Shown: positions 35,151 to 43,508 of the stretch, one piece after another
Layout: each line of letters begins with the position of its first letter
How positions within the stretch are numbered: the first letter of the stretch is position 1
Assembly (NCBI GenBank): GCA_024278215.1
Contig: JAJRTR010000073.1
Span: forward strand, 1 to 55,970
Reading direction: 5' to 3'
Origin: a bacterium
Lineage (GTDB): Bacteria; UBP15; UBA6099; JAJRTR01
Length of the DNA stretch: 55,970 nucleotides
Translations under genes and position numbers: made by a program
Notes under the pieces: model-generated
Told to the model about the DNA's origin: nothing
What the model saw: the letters and a program-made list of their open reading frames with translations, nothing else
Database searches by the model: none

Positions 35151-36299
35151 TTACTCGGAATCGAGAACGAGCACGGAATGGAATTGGCCGGCCGCGCCGG
35201 TCGTCCCGTGAGCGAGGGCTTTCTTAGCGCCTTCGACCTGCCGGTCGCCGGCTTCGCCGCGGAGTTGTATTACGGCTTCAGCGGCGCGGGCGAGACCGCC
35301 TATCATCAGTGGGTTGCCCGCAAGCATGCCGCCCGATTTGTTCACGTTGCATGTTTTGAGTCCGCCGCCGTCGATCAGGGCGCTGCCTTTGCCTTCGCCG
35401 CACAGTCCGAGTCCTTCGAGCCACATCGGCGTCTGGTAAGCGAAGCAGTCGTTGACTTCCACGAGGTCGAACTCCTCGGCGGGGTTCTTCACGCCTGCTT
35501 TCCTGTAAGCGCGTTCGGCGGCTTTTTTCAGCGAGAAGTTACCGACGAGGTCTTTGTCGCCGAGGAAATAGCTGTCCATGCAGTTGGCGAAACCGCTGAT
35601 CCAGACCGGTTTATCTGTGAATTCCGAGGCGCGCTCTTCGCACACGAGCAGCATGGCGACAGCGCCGTCTGAGACCGGGTATTCATGAAGAAGGCGGATG
35701 GGATCGCACGTCATCGGCGATTTAAGCACCTGCTCTTCGGTCAGCAATTCCCTGGCGTTCGCCGCCGGGTTGAGGGCGGCGTTTTTCCTTGAGTTGACGA
35801 CCACCTTCGCGAGGTGCTCGTCGGTGACACCGGATTTGTTCATATAGGCGCGAGCCTGGAGCGCGGCGACATTCTTAAAGTCCAGTCCCAGCGGCCTGTA
35901 GTAGAACGGATCGAAAGCCAGGTTTGTGACCATATCGCGGCTTTCGGACTGCGATTCCTTGCAGTGGCCGACTATCAGAATGATATCGTCGTGACCCGAC
36001 AACACGCAGGCGAGCCCGTAGCCGATGGCGTTTATTCCATCCATCGTTACCTTCTCTTCGCCCCTGTAATGAGCGCCGACAGCATCGGTCATAGCGTTGT
36101 CGGAGATAGTGCGGGCGTCGAAAACATCGTCCGAGCATGTGATAATATTCCTTATACCGGTGGCCATGTCGAAAGTGACGCCGGTTTTCCGGATTATCGG
36201 TTCCACGATGTCGAACGCCATCTCCTGGAAGCGCTTTTGCCACAGATTGGTGAAGAAACCAGTCTGTTCGACAGCGCAGACAGCAACACGTTTTCCCAT
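35151..36299 (-). CDS. Second thiolase-fold protein of the SCP-x/lipid-transfer type
   Basis: This 382-residue protein is the first gene of the operon. It has MGKRVAVCAVEQTGFF at the start, HDDIILIVGHCKES, the conserved DLVEVNDCFAYQTPM, then GGGLKTCNVNKSGGMLAGNP and EAVIQLRGEAGDRQV. The nucleophile position reads DGINAIGYGLACVLSG; Cys is absent from the expected place, although ACV follows a few residues later. The histidine of GHP is Asn (GNP), and the C-terminal Cys is replaced (HGTTGAAGQF). It shares its fold with the neighbour at 33941 but is diverged, so the two could form a heteromer or act on different substrates. The start is preceded by GGAGG. A TATAAT-type promoter lies just upstream. 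Confidence 0.85.
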   Translation of the reverse strand: MGKRVAVCAVEQTGFFTNLWQKRFQEMAFDIVEPIIRKTGVTFDMATGIRNIITCSDDVFDARTISDNAMTDAVGAHYRGEEKVTMDGINAIGYGLACVLSGHDDIILIVGHCKESQSESRDMVTNLAFDPFYYRPLGLDFKNVAALQARAYMNKSGVTDEHLAKVVVNSRKNAALNPAANARELLTEEQVLKSPMTCDPIRLLHEYPVSDGAVAMLLVCEERASEFTDKPVWISGFANCMDSYFLGDKDLVGNFSLKKAAERAYRKAGVKNPAEEFDLVEVNDCFAYQTPMWLEGLGLCGEGKGSALIDGGGLKTCNVNKSGGMLAGNPLMIGGLARAAEAVIQLRGEAGDRQVEGAKKALAHGTTGAAGQFHSVLVLDSE

Positions 36300-36390
36300 T
36301 CGTTTACCTCCTGTCGTTATTAAGCATCTATTTTATAATCAATATCTCAATTCCGTTATGTGTCGGCCCTGATCGCCGCCATGCTGTGTG

Positions 36391-36399
36391 ATTATAACA
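36391..36399 (-). promoter_or_regulatory. Probable extended -10 promoter of the thiolase/DUF35 operon
   Basis: On the minus strand this reads TGTTATAAT, a TGN-TATAAT extended -10, about 92 bp before the start at 36299. No clear -35 was seen. It falls between the PHP gene stop (36404) and the operon. Confidence 0.4.
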
Positions 36400-36403
36400 C
36401 TAT

Positions 36404-36955
36404 TTACCGCGCGAAGCAGTTCCAGAAGCGGCCTTTTTTTATGGCGCGGATAATAGAGTCCTTGTTGCGTTTGCAGTCCATCTCGATCCAGGCGCGACCA
36501 CAGCCGGCGCGTGTGTGTGAATCGTCCACGACCAGTTTTGGATATTTTATCTCCGGCGTGTCGAATTCCTTATCGAGAAAACCCTTGGTTGTTATCTCGA
36601 CAGCGTCGAGAGGATAGCGTTTTTCCAGCGCGTGGAGCCGGTCCATAATCTGCTCGAACGACAGGTCGTATTCGCCGAGATGGCAGAAGACGTGAAGCTG
36701 CTCTTCGTCGCCGAAAATCTGGGTTACATGAACGTAGCCTTTCTCGAAAACCGTATGCTCGATGCCCCGAAAAATTATCAAGTCGGTTTCCACAGCATCG
36801 AAAATCCGCTCGTGTGCGGGTTTCAGGAGATAGTCATGATCGGTGAAAGCGATAAAATCGAAACCGAGTTCCGAATAGACATCGGCGACCTGTTGGGGCG
36901 TCAGTTTCCCATCCGAGCAGGTAGTGTGGCAGTGGAGACCGCCTTTCAGTATCAT
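36404..36955 (-). CDS. PHP-domain metal-dependent phosphoesterase
   Basis: This 183-residue protein has the PHP signatures [10 protein letters not shown] (HxH), FIAFTDHDY and FRGIEHT, then VFCHLGEYD and a final DSHTRAGCG. These histidines and acids bind a two- or three-metal centre. The protein is short compared with TrpH/YciV-type enzymes (about 280), lacking the usual insertion and C-terminal helix, but all visible metal motifs are there. PHP proteins hydrolyse phosphoesters of nucleotides or sugars. The stop falls close to the operon promoter at 36391, so it is probably a separate unit. Confidence 0.8.
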   Translation of the reverse strand: MILKGGLHCHTTCSDGKLTPQQVADVYSELGFDFIAFTDHDYLLKPAHERIFDAVETDLIIFRGIEHTVFEKGYVHVTQIFGDEEQLHVFCHLGEYDLSFEQIMDRLHALEKRYPLDAVEITTKGFLDKEFDTPEIKYPKLVVDDSHTRAGCGRAWIEMDCKRNKDSIIRAIKKGRFWNCFAR

Positions 36956-37141
36956 TTATAAATCTCCGTGGTACAGCATAAGTGTTATCAGTCGCTGTAG
37001 GGCGACCGCGAGATAATGCACATTATAGTACTTATAAGGAAATAAAATGAAGAGAATAAGTGATAATTTTCACTAAGTTGCGTTTTCGCAATAATATTTT
37101 ACAACTTTGATGTGATTTCCGGCTTGTGTGAATTCTGTTAT

Positions 37142-37319
37142 GAGCCAATTGCAAAATTATGTTCGTAGCGAGGTCGAGCGAAATTGTTCAGAGCAAGGCG
37201 GAGGTGTAAAATCCTCGCAGGCGTACTTGTAGAGTACGTCGAGGGCGATTTTGCGCCGGCAACGCAGCTATGGACAATAGCAGCCGACCACAGCAGAATC
37301 AGAATTTTGCAATTGGCTC
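37142..37319. repeat. Hairpin repeat family 1, copy D
   Basis: Perfect 16-bp ends (GAGCCAATTGCAAAAT and its complement). The body folds on itself: GGTGTAAAATCC with GGCGATTTTGCGCC around a GTACTTGTAGAGTAC centre. The gap 36956-37492 otherwise holds only A+T-rich sequence and a promoter-like site. Confidence 0.9.
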
Positions 37320-37433
37320 TTATGTGTGAGGATTTCTATGACATGGTTGAAATTCAATTCTCGAATGGATTTCAGTCCTGGATTTAAACTGATTATGTGT
37401 GGTTGCGATTCCTTTTACCACCGCAAATAGTTG

Positions 37434-37442
37434 TGCTATTAT
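37434..37442 (+). promoter_or_regulatory. Probable extended -10 promoter of the aminotransferase-reductase fusion
   Basis: TGCTATTAT lies 51 bp before the start at 37493 and resembles the TGCTATAAT sites at 6754 and 17443. No good -35 is visible. Confidence 0.35.
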
Positions 37443-37492
37443 AAAGTGACTGATTTCATGCGGTTACAATTTCCGAAAGGAATAATATTCTG

Positions 37493-40400
37493 ATGACGGA
37501 TGAGCAGAGAAATTTCGCGGAATACAATCGCCCGGAGCTGGCGAAGCTGCTGACGGCCTTGAGGCTGGATGTGGAATATGTGCGGGGGCGTGGCGATTAT
37601 CTTTATTACAAGAACGAAAAAGGTGAAGAAGTCGAAGTGCTGGACCTCGCGGGCGGCATGGGGTCGACCGTGCTCGGACACAACAATCCCGAGATAAAAG
37701 AAGTCATGCAATCATGTATCGACAACGATGTGCCTATGCACGCGCAGGGTTCGTTTCGCGAGTCGGCCGGCAGGCTGGGCAGGAAGCTGTCCGAGCTGTA
37801 TCCCGGCAAGGAAAAGCGGGTCACGATTCTATGCAATTCCGGCACCGAAGCGGTCGAGTGCGCGCTCAAACACGCAGAGTTCAACCGCATGTTGCGGTTC
37901 CGGGAGATCGGCAGGGACATCTACCGTAATTATAAGGAGATGAAAGAATATTTCAGGATGCACTCGAACCTGAAACTGCCGAAAAAATATGCTGAAAAGG
38001 GCGCTGAGGCGCTGCTCAACGATATCCTTCTCCAGACACAGGTGCTCGAACAACTGCCGCCGGTAGTGATCTCGACAGAGAAATCGTTCCACGGGAAAAC
38101 CACCGGGGCGCTGCGTGTTACAGGCAGCACGATGTACCGCGAAGCGTTCCAGCGACTCAGCGGCATCGACGCGAGATTCATCGAATTCAACAACCTCGAC
38201 GATCTGAAAAAAGTACTCGAAAAGAGCTATTTCACTATAAAGAAGATCACAGTGGACGACGGCGTTGTGAAACTTGTCGGCCGCCGGTACCTGAACGTGA
38301 CGGCGTTTATAATGGAGCTGATACAGGGCGAGGGCGGCATAAATGTCGCTACGCGCGATTTCGTGCGCGGCATTGTTAAACTGCGCAAGCAACACGGCTT
38401 CGAATGGATCGTCGACGAGATACAGACGGGCCTTGGCCGCACGGGAAAACTTTTCTGCATCGAGAATTATGCCGTAGACAAAGACGCGGTCGATTACATG
38501 GTGTTGTCGAAGGCGCTGGGCGGCGCCACGCACAAAGTAGGCGCTATGCTCGTGCGTGAGTCGATACACAACAGCCGGTTCGGCATCCTGCACACTTCAA
38601 CATTCGCCGAGGACTCACCCGGTTGCATGGTTGCCCTCAAGGCACTCGAGATCACTACGGCCAACAAAGGCGAGGCATTCAGGATGGCCGCCGAAAAAGG
38701 CAACTACATGAAGGCGAAGCTCAAGGAGATAAAAAAGGAATACCCGGACATTATCAGGGAAGTGCGCGGCATGGGACTGATGATCGGGGTCGATTTCCAT
38801 ATCTTCAAAGAAAGCAATTCGCTGTTCTTCAACCGGTGCAGCAAGCAGGGCGTTTTCGCATCGGTTCTCGCGGGCTACCTTCTGCACGAGCACAGAATCC
38901 GCACAGCGCCGCCGCTCAATTCGCTTGTCGCGGCCCGACCGATGAATGTATTGCGCATCGAGCCGTCGGTTTATATTTCCCGCAAGGATATGGACCGTGT
39001 GATATTCGCTATACGGCGCGCCTGCAAGATCGTCCGCAGGGCCAACGCCTACGAATTCAGCAAGTTTGTAATCGGCAAAGAGACGCCCGGCAAGTACGGC
39101 AGGATAGAAGACTACTCCGGTCCGGCATACAAGCCGCCCGTCGATCCGGAATTCGAGAAATGCCGCCGGATGGCTTTCCTTATCCACCCGCTGGACATCC
39201 ACCAGGTGATGGAGGACTTTGACAGGTCTCTGAGCGGATTCTCCAGGGAGAAGGACCCGGAGACGGGACTGAGCGAACGCGAACGTTACTGGGACATCAT
39301 CGTACCGCTGCTCGATTCGTTTGTGTTCAGAGTCGTACATGTGAAATCGCCGCGAACGGGCGACAGGGTCAAAGCCCATTTCATCGGGTTCCTCTACACG
39401 ACGCAACAGATGGTGAAACTTCGCAAAACCAACCCGGAAGTCCTGATCGAGGGCATACAGAAGGCCGTCGACCTGGGCGCGAGCCTGGGCGCGGAAGTAT
39501 GCGGGCTCGGCGCTTTCACTTCGATCGTAACACACAACGGCACGGATATGGACGATACATACATCAATATCACGAGCGGCAATTCGTACACGGCCGCGCT
39601 GGTGTGGCAGAGTGTGCTCAAGGCGGCGGATTATGCCGGTCTGAAACTCGACGAGTGTACGGGCGCAGTGGTCGGAGCGGGCGGCAACATAGGCAGTGTT
39701 TGCGCAAGCCTGCTGTCCGAGGACATACCACGTCTGTTGCTGATAGGCAGCAGAAAATCGCAGACGGTCGACAGGCTTCGCGAAGTCGCTTATTCCATCT
39801 ATTCTGACAGTGTCGACATAATCCGCACAGCCCGCCCGCAGGACCTCAAGGGCCTCCCGGCCGCGCTCGCCCGGGACCTCGTGCTGCCGTTCGCCGCTCT
39901 TAACTCCCGGGAATACCGCTTCAAAGAAAAAGCGATTAACAATTTTATCGAAAAAAATTATTCGGGCAAAGACCAGAAAATCGGACACCTTGTGAAATCT
40001 ATTTTCTACTCGCGTCCCGATTCCGACATTGGCCGCAAGGTCTACCAGGCTATTCAGCTCAAGCACGGGACCGATCCTTATATCACACTGACAACCAACC
40101 TGAAAAGATATATTCCGCAGGCCGACGTGATCATTTCCGCCGTAAGTGCCGACAGGTCCATCATGGATGTGAAGTGGTTCAAGCCCGGCGCGGTTGTGAA
40201 CGACGCGAGCCTGCCGCCAAGCATATCGACTCAGCTCTACAAAGAACGCCCCGACGTGATCGCCACGCAGGGCGGGGTCGGCCACCTGCCCGAGTACATC
40301 AACCTCGGCATACCAGGACTCGCCGCAGGCGCCACTCTCGGATGTATGGCCGAAACATTCATCCTGACAATGATGCACATGGCCGACAACTACAGCTTCG

Positions 40401-40543
40401 GCAGAATCACAAAACAGCAGGTTGTGAAAATATGGGAGGCCGGCAAAATCCTCGGATTCGGCATCGCAGCAATCAAATATATGGGTAACAAAAAACTCAC
40501 ACGAGACATAGCCGCGGAAATTATGCGCAAATCAGAAAAGTGA
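37493..40543 (+). CDS. Class III aminotransferase fused to acyl-ACP/acyl-CoA reductase-like domain
   Basis: This is a 1016-residue two-domain enzyme. Residues ~1-510 are a fold-type I class III aminotransferase: LDLAGGMGSTVLGHNNPEI, CNSGTEAVECALKHAE, KSFHGKTTGALR, IVDEIQTGLGRTGKLF and Lys340 (LSKALGGATH) for PLP. A ~55-residue helical insert (about 127-185) separates SGTEAVE from FHGKT. Residues ~570-1016 match cyanobacterial long-chain acyl-ACP reductase (AAR): GFLYTTQQMVKLRKTNPEVL, LGAEVCGLGAFTSIVTHNG, NITSGNSYTAAL, NAD(P) loop VVGAGGNIGS, and Cys951 in LGCMAETFIL, aligning with the nucleophile of AAR (ACFAES). AAR makes fatty aldehydes, so the fusion could turn an acyl thioester into an aldehyde and then an amine, or work in reverse. 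It is followed 84 bp later by a GT-C-like gene. Both active sites look intact. Confidence 0.85.
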   Translation: MTDEQRNFAEYNRPELAKLLTALRLDVEYVRGRGDYLYYKNEKGEEVEVLDLAGGMGSTVLGHNNPEIKEVMQSCIDNDVPMHAQGSFRESAGRLGRKLSELYPGKEKRVTILCNSGTEAVECALKHAEFNRMLRFREIGRDIYRNYKEMKEYFRMHSNLKLPKKYAEKGAEALLNDILLQTQVLEQLPPVVISTEKSFHGKTTGALRVTGSTMYREAFQRLSGIDARFIEFNNLDDLKKVLEKSYFTIKKITVDDGVVKLVGRRYLNVTAFIMELIQGEGGINVATRDFVRGIVKLRKQHGFEWIVDEIQTGLGRTGKLFCIENYAVDKDAVDYMVLSKALGGATHKVGAMLVRESIHNSRFGILHTSTFAEDSPGCMVALKALEITTANKGEAFRMAAEKGNYMKAKLKEIKKEYPDIIREVRGMGLMIGVDFHIFKESNSLFFNRCSKQGVFASVLAGYLLHEHRIRTAPPLNSLVAARPMNVLRIEPSVYISRKDMDRVIFAIRRACKIVRRANAYEFSKFVIGKETPGKYGRIEDYSGPAYKPPVDPEFEKCRRMAFLIHPLDIHQVMEDFDRSLSGFSREKDPETGLSERERYWDIIVPLLDSFVFRVVHVKSPRTGDRVKAHFIGFLYTTQQMVKLRKTNPEVLIEGIQKAVDLGASLGAEVCGLGAFTSIVTHNGTDMDDTYINITSGNSYTAALVWQSVLKAADYAGLKLDECTGAVVGAGGNIGSVCASLLSEDIPRLLLIGSRKSQTVDRLREVAYSIYSDSVDIIRTARPQDLKGLPAALARDLVLPFAALNSREYRFKEKAINNFIEKNYSGKDQKIGHLVKSIFYSRPDSDIGRKVYQAIQLKHGTDPYITLTTNLKRYIPQADVIISAVSADRSIMDVKWFKPGAVVNDASLPPSISTQLYKERPDVIATQGGVGHLPEYINLGIPGLAAGATLGCMAETFILTMMHMADNYSFGRITKQQVVKIWEAGKILGFGIAAIKYMGNKKLTRDIAAEIMRKSEK

Positions 40544-40551
40544 ATGTGTCG

Positions 40552-40620
40552 CGAAAAACAGGAATCAGGCACTTAGGCCGATTTTCGCAACAACCGCCTG
40601 TCGCTTACGGCAGACCAAGG
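40552..40620. repeat. Intergenic repeat family 2, partial inverted copy
   Basis: CCGCCTGTCGCTTACGGCAGAC is, in reverse complement, nearly the same as the block at 48441-48460 (GTCCGCCGTAAGCGACAGGC). The CCCGCAT core is absent here. It fills the gap between the fusion gene and the next gene. Confidence 0.4.
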
Positions 40621-40627
40621 AATTAAA

Positions 40628-42250
40628 GTGAGTCCCGACTGCACTACAGATTCAAGGTCAAATTTCTCGACAGCATACCTCGTCGCCTTCTTCATATTCT
40701 TCGCGGCTTTCTATGCGCTATTCGTTCGCGGCATACCTCCGAACGGCGACCCGGTCAATTATTTTGTTGTCGCTCAGAACCTTGTGGAAACCGGCACGTT
40801 CGGAATGGAAAAGAATCAGTACGTGCCGCTCGAGCAAGGGCGGGACGGGGCGTATTACTCGAAGTTCGCGCCCGGTCAATCTCTTCTCGAAGCACCTTTT
40901 TACGCACTCGGCAGGATGGTAGCGCCGTCAACTGATGATCAACGTTATCTCTACGCATTCAAATATTTTGTCTCTGTTTTGTGTGTGCCGCCGGTGTCCG
41001 CGCTCACACTTATTTTTTTCATGTTGACGATTCAACTGCTGGGTTATGATCGGCGCACCGCGATCCTTTCGACTTTGCTGCTCGGACTCGGCACAATGAT
41101 GTGGCCTTATGCCAGACTCGGTTTCAGCGAACCGCTTCAGGCCTGCGCGATTGCGGCGGGTTTCTACTATTCGACACGTGCGAGAAGAGAGGGGAGTTTG
41201 ACTGCGGCGGCTTTTGCCGGTGCCGCGATAGGGATGCTTCTGCTGACAAAAGTGTCGGCGGCAATTGTAGCGCCCGGATTCGCTTTGTATCTCATTACGG
41301 GAGCACACGGCCAGAAAAAAAGGTTCAGAGCCGCGATGCTGTTTTCGCTTGTTTTTCTCATTTTTCTATGCCTTTCTCTTGCATACAACCAGTTGCGATT
41401 CGGCGAACTGTTGAATTTCGGGTATTTCAGCGGCAAAGATGCCTCATTCGGCTTTAATGTAAACTGCCTGTCCGGTTTATACGGATTCCTGTTCAGTCCT
41501 GGAAAGAGTATATTCCTGTACGCGCCTGCCGTGTTGCTGTCGTTGTGGGGCGCGCGGCGGCTGCAAAGCGATCATGGCGATGTGAGCACACTTGTATGGT
41601 TCTGCGTGGCGTCGCACCTGGCGGTGTACTGCCGCTGGTGGGCGTGGCACGGCGACTGGAGCTGGGGGCCTCGCTTTCTTGTGCCGCTCATGCCGCTGCT
41701 TATGATACCTGCCGCCGCCCTGGTTGCGACCTTAAAAGAATCTGTTTTTATCCACAGATTCGCATTCATCACGATTGTTGTCGTTTCGTTTTTCATACAG
41801 ACGCTCGGCGTCGCGGTTAATCCTTATGAATACATTATGATCACACGTCACCAGGTGCCCCATGGACCGTTTTTCACACCTGGCCGCGAGGACCTGCGCG
41901 ACGACCAGACCGGCATTCACTTTGTCCCGGATTTCTCACCTGTTGCCGGCCACTGGTGGCTTCTGAAACATACAATAACCGGCGCGGGCCGGACAGCAGA
42001 GCAACAGCGTGCCGCGATGCAGAAAGATTTTCCGTGGCGCGGGCTGATGCGCTATGCCGTGCCGCCGCACCCGGAGCGCGGCGCGGTATTCGATTTCTGG
42101 TGGGTTTATTTTCCCGAATATTTCCCCGAGTCGACAACGTGGGTGAAAGTGTTTCTGATGTCTTTGCTCTTTATGGTTATTACTGTCCCGCTATTCGGAT
42201 TTATCGCGAAAAGGAGAGCGAATAAGTTTGCATCGGAAATCGAGCCGTGA
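40628..42250 (+). CDS. GT-C-like integral membrane glycosyltransferase (putative)
   Basis: This 540-residue protein has about ten to twelve hydrophobic helices. The first (residues 15-34) is followed by an extracytoplasmic loop with GIPPNGDPVNYFVVAQNLV; the Asp in this loop is the typical acid of GT39/ArnT-like lipid-linked sugar transferases. The next conserved segment is LGFSEPLQACAIAAGF. The C-terminal loop is aromatic-rich (GHWWLLKH, VFDFWWVYFPEYFPES). The start is GTG at 40628 with AAGGA upstream. It lies 84 bp after the aminotransferase-reductase fusion on the same strand. If the fusion makes a lipid amine, this protein may modify an envelope lipid, but that is inference. Confidence 0.65.
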   Translation: MSPDCTTDSRSNFSTAYLVAFFIFFAAFYALFVRGIPPNGDPVNYFVVAQNLVETGTFGMEKNQYVPLEQGRDGAYYSKFAPGQSLLEAPFYALGRMVAPSTDDQRYLYAFKYFVSVLCVPPVSALTLIFFMLTIQLLGYDRRTAILSTLLLGLGTMMWPYARLGFSEPLQACAIAAGFYYSTRARREGSLTAAAFAGAAIGMLLLTKVSAAIVAPGFALYLITGAHGQKKRFRAAMLFSLVFLIFLCLSLAYNQLRFGELLNFGYFSGKDASFGFNVNCLSGLYGFLFSPGKSIFLYAPAVLLSLWGARRLQSDHGDVSTLVWFCVASHLAVYCRWWAWHGDWSWGPRFLVPLMPLLMIPAAALVATLKESVFIHRFAFITIVVVSFFIQTLGVAVNPYEYIMITRHQVPHGPFFTPGREDLRDDQTGIHFVPDFSPVAGHWWLLKHTITGAGRTAEQQRAAMQKDFPWRGLMRYAVPPHPERGAVFDFWWVYFPEYFPESTTWVKVFLMSLLFMVITVPLFGFIAKRRANKFASEIEP

Positions 42251-42308
42251 ACAGGGTTCCGGGAGCGGCTTTTTGATGCGGAAGTCTGTTGTATAAACCT
42301 ACGAACAG

Positions 42309-43508
42309 TTACCGTTTATAAAATGAAACTATGCGCGTCAGCGCGTCCACGACATCCTGCACGTCGCGTCGCGTCATTTTAGGGAACAGGGGCAGTGTGA
42401 TAATCGATTCGCTGATCTCTTCGCAGACAGGAAAATCTTCACGCTTCAAATTCAGCGCGCGCTCGAAATACGAATGCCTGTATATCGGCCTGTAATGGAT
42501 ATTGGCATAAATATTTTCCGTACGCAACGCTGAAAGCACCCTGTCGCGGTCCACCCGCAACGCGCCCGGCGTGATGCGAATCACATACAGGTGATGTGAC
42601 GATTTCGAGCCGGGCGTCAGGACCGGTTTTATCAATTCGTCGACACCCGAAAACGCCTCATTGTAGAAATCGACATAAGAAGCTCTTAGCCTGTTGAACT
42701 CATTGATTTTGCCGAGCTGCACGAGCCCTATTGCCGCGCAGATATCCGGCATGTTGCACTTGAATCCGGGCGCGGAGACATCGTACTGCCATGGTTTATC
42801 GCTGTCCGCGCGGCTGTAGGCGTCATTATCTATCCCGAAGAAACTCAGCGCCTTCGCCTTCGATGCGAGTCCGGCGTCATCCGTTGTGATCATGCCGCCT
42901 TCGACGCTTGTCATATTCTTTATCGCATGAAAACTGAAACATGTCATGTCTCCGAAAGTGCCTATCCTTCGTCCCCTGTACTCTGCGCCGACTGCGTGAG
43001 CGCCGTCCTCGATCACCTTCAATCCGTGCTGTTTCGCGATGGCCGTAATATCGTCCATATCGGCGGGATTACCGGCATAATGCACCGGGATAATCGCCTT
43101 CGTTTTTCCCGTTATCTTTTTCTCAATCGAAGCCGGATCGATATTGTATGTGTCCATCTTTATATCCGCGAGCACAGGCGTCGCACCGCTATAAATGATT
43201 GATAAAACCGTGGCGGCAAATGTCAGAGGAGTCGTAATCACCTCGTCGCCCGGTCCGACGCCGAGAGCTGCTACAGACACAGTGAGCGCGCCGGTGCATG
43301 AGTTCAAGCCCACCGCATACTTCGCGCCGACATAACCGGCGAAGGCATCCTGAAACTCGGCGGTTCGCGGTCCGGTTGTTATCCACACGGACTTCAGCGT
43401 CTCGACAACGGCAGCGATCTCTTCCTCGCCGATCCACTGCGTTGCATAAGGAAGCGGTTCAGTGCGAACGGGCGTTCCGCCCTCGATTGCGGGTTTATCT
43501 ATAGCCAT
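42309..43508 (-). CDS. DegT/DnrJ/EryC1 sugar aminotransferase
   Basis: This 399-residue PLP enzyme of fold type I has LKSVWITTGPRTAEFQDAF, VGLNSCTGALTVSVAALG (phosphate-binding loop), VIEDGAHAVGAEYRGRRIG (Asp for the PLP ring) and CFSFHAIKNMTSVEGGM with the PLP Lys in HAIK. C-terminal segments HYRPIYRHSYF and SESIITLPLFPKMT are family-typical. Members aminate keto-sugar nucleotides for lipopolysaccharide or glycan synthesis. The gene overlaps the preceding epimerase by 10 bp, so the two act in one pathway. It converges on the GT-C-like gene. Confidence 0.9.
   Translation of the reverse strand: MAIDKPAIEGGTPVRTEPLPYATQWIGEEEIAAVVETLKSVWITTGPRTAEFQDAFAGYVGAKYAVGLNSCTGALTVSVAALGVGPGDEVITTPLTFAATVLSIIYSGATPVLADIKMDTYNIDPASIEKKITGKTKAIIPVHYAGNPADMDDITAIAKQHGLKVIEDGAHAVGAEYRGRRIGTFGDMTCFSFHAIKNMTSVEGGMITTDDAGLASKAKALSFFGIDNDAYSRADSDKPWQYDVSAPGFKCNMPDICAAIGLVQLGKINEFNRLRASYVDFYNEAFSGVDELIKPVLTPGSKSSHHLYVIRITPGALRVDRDRVLSALRTENIYANIHYRPIYRHSYFERALNLKREDFPVCEEISESIITLPLFPKMTRRDVQDVVDALTRIVSFYKR

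Noticed and set aside
37184-37387. 67-codon plus-strand frame inside the gap before the fusion gene
   Set aside because: It lies almost wholly inside repeat copy D, and similar frames in copies A and B are broken differently. It reflects the repeat, not a gene.
38615-40378. 587-codon minus-strand frame
   Set aside because: It is a long shadow of the aminotransferase-reductase gene, whose plus-strand protein has strong family motifs throughout. The shadow has none.
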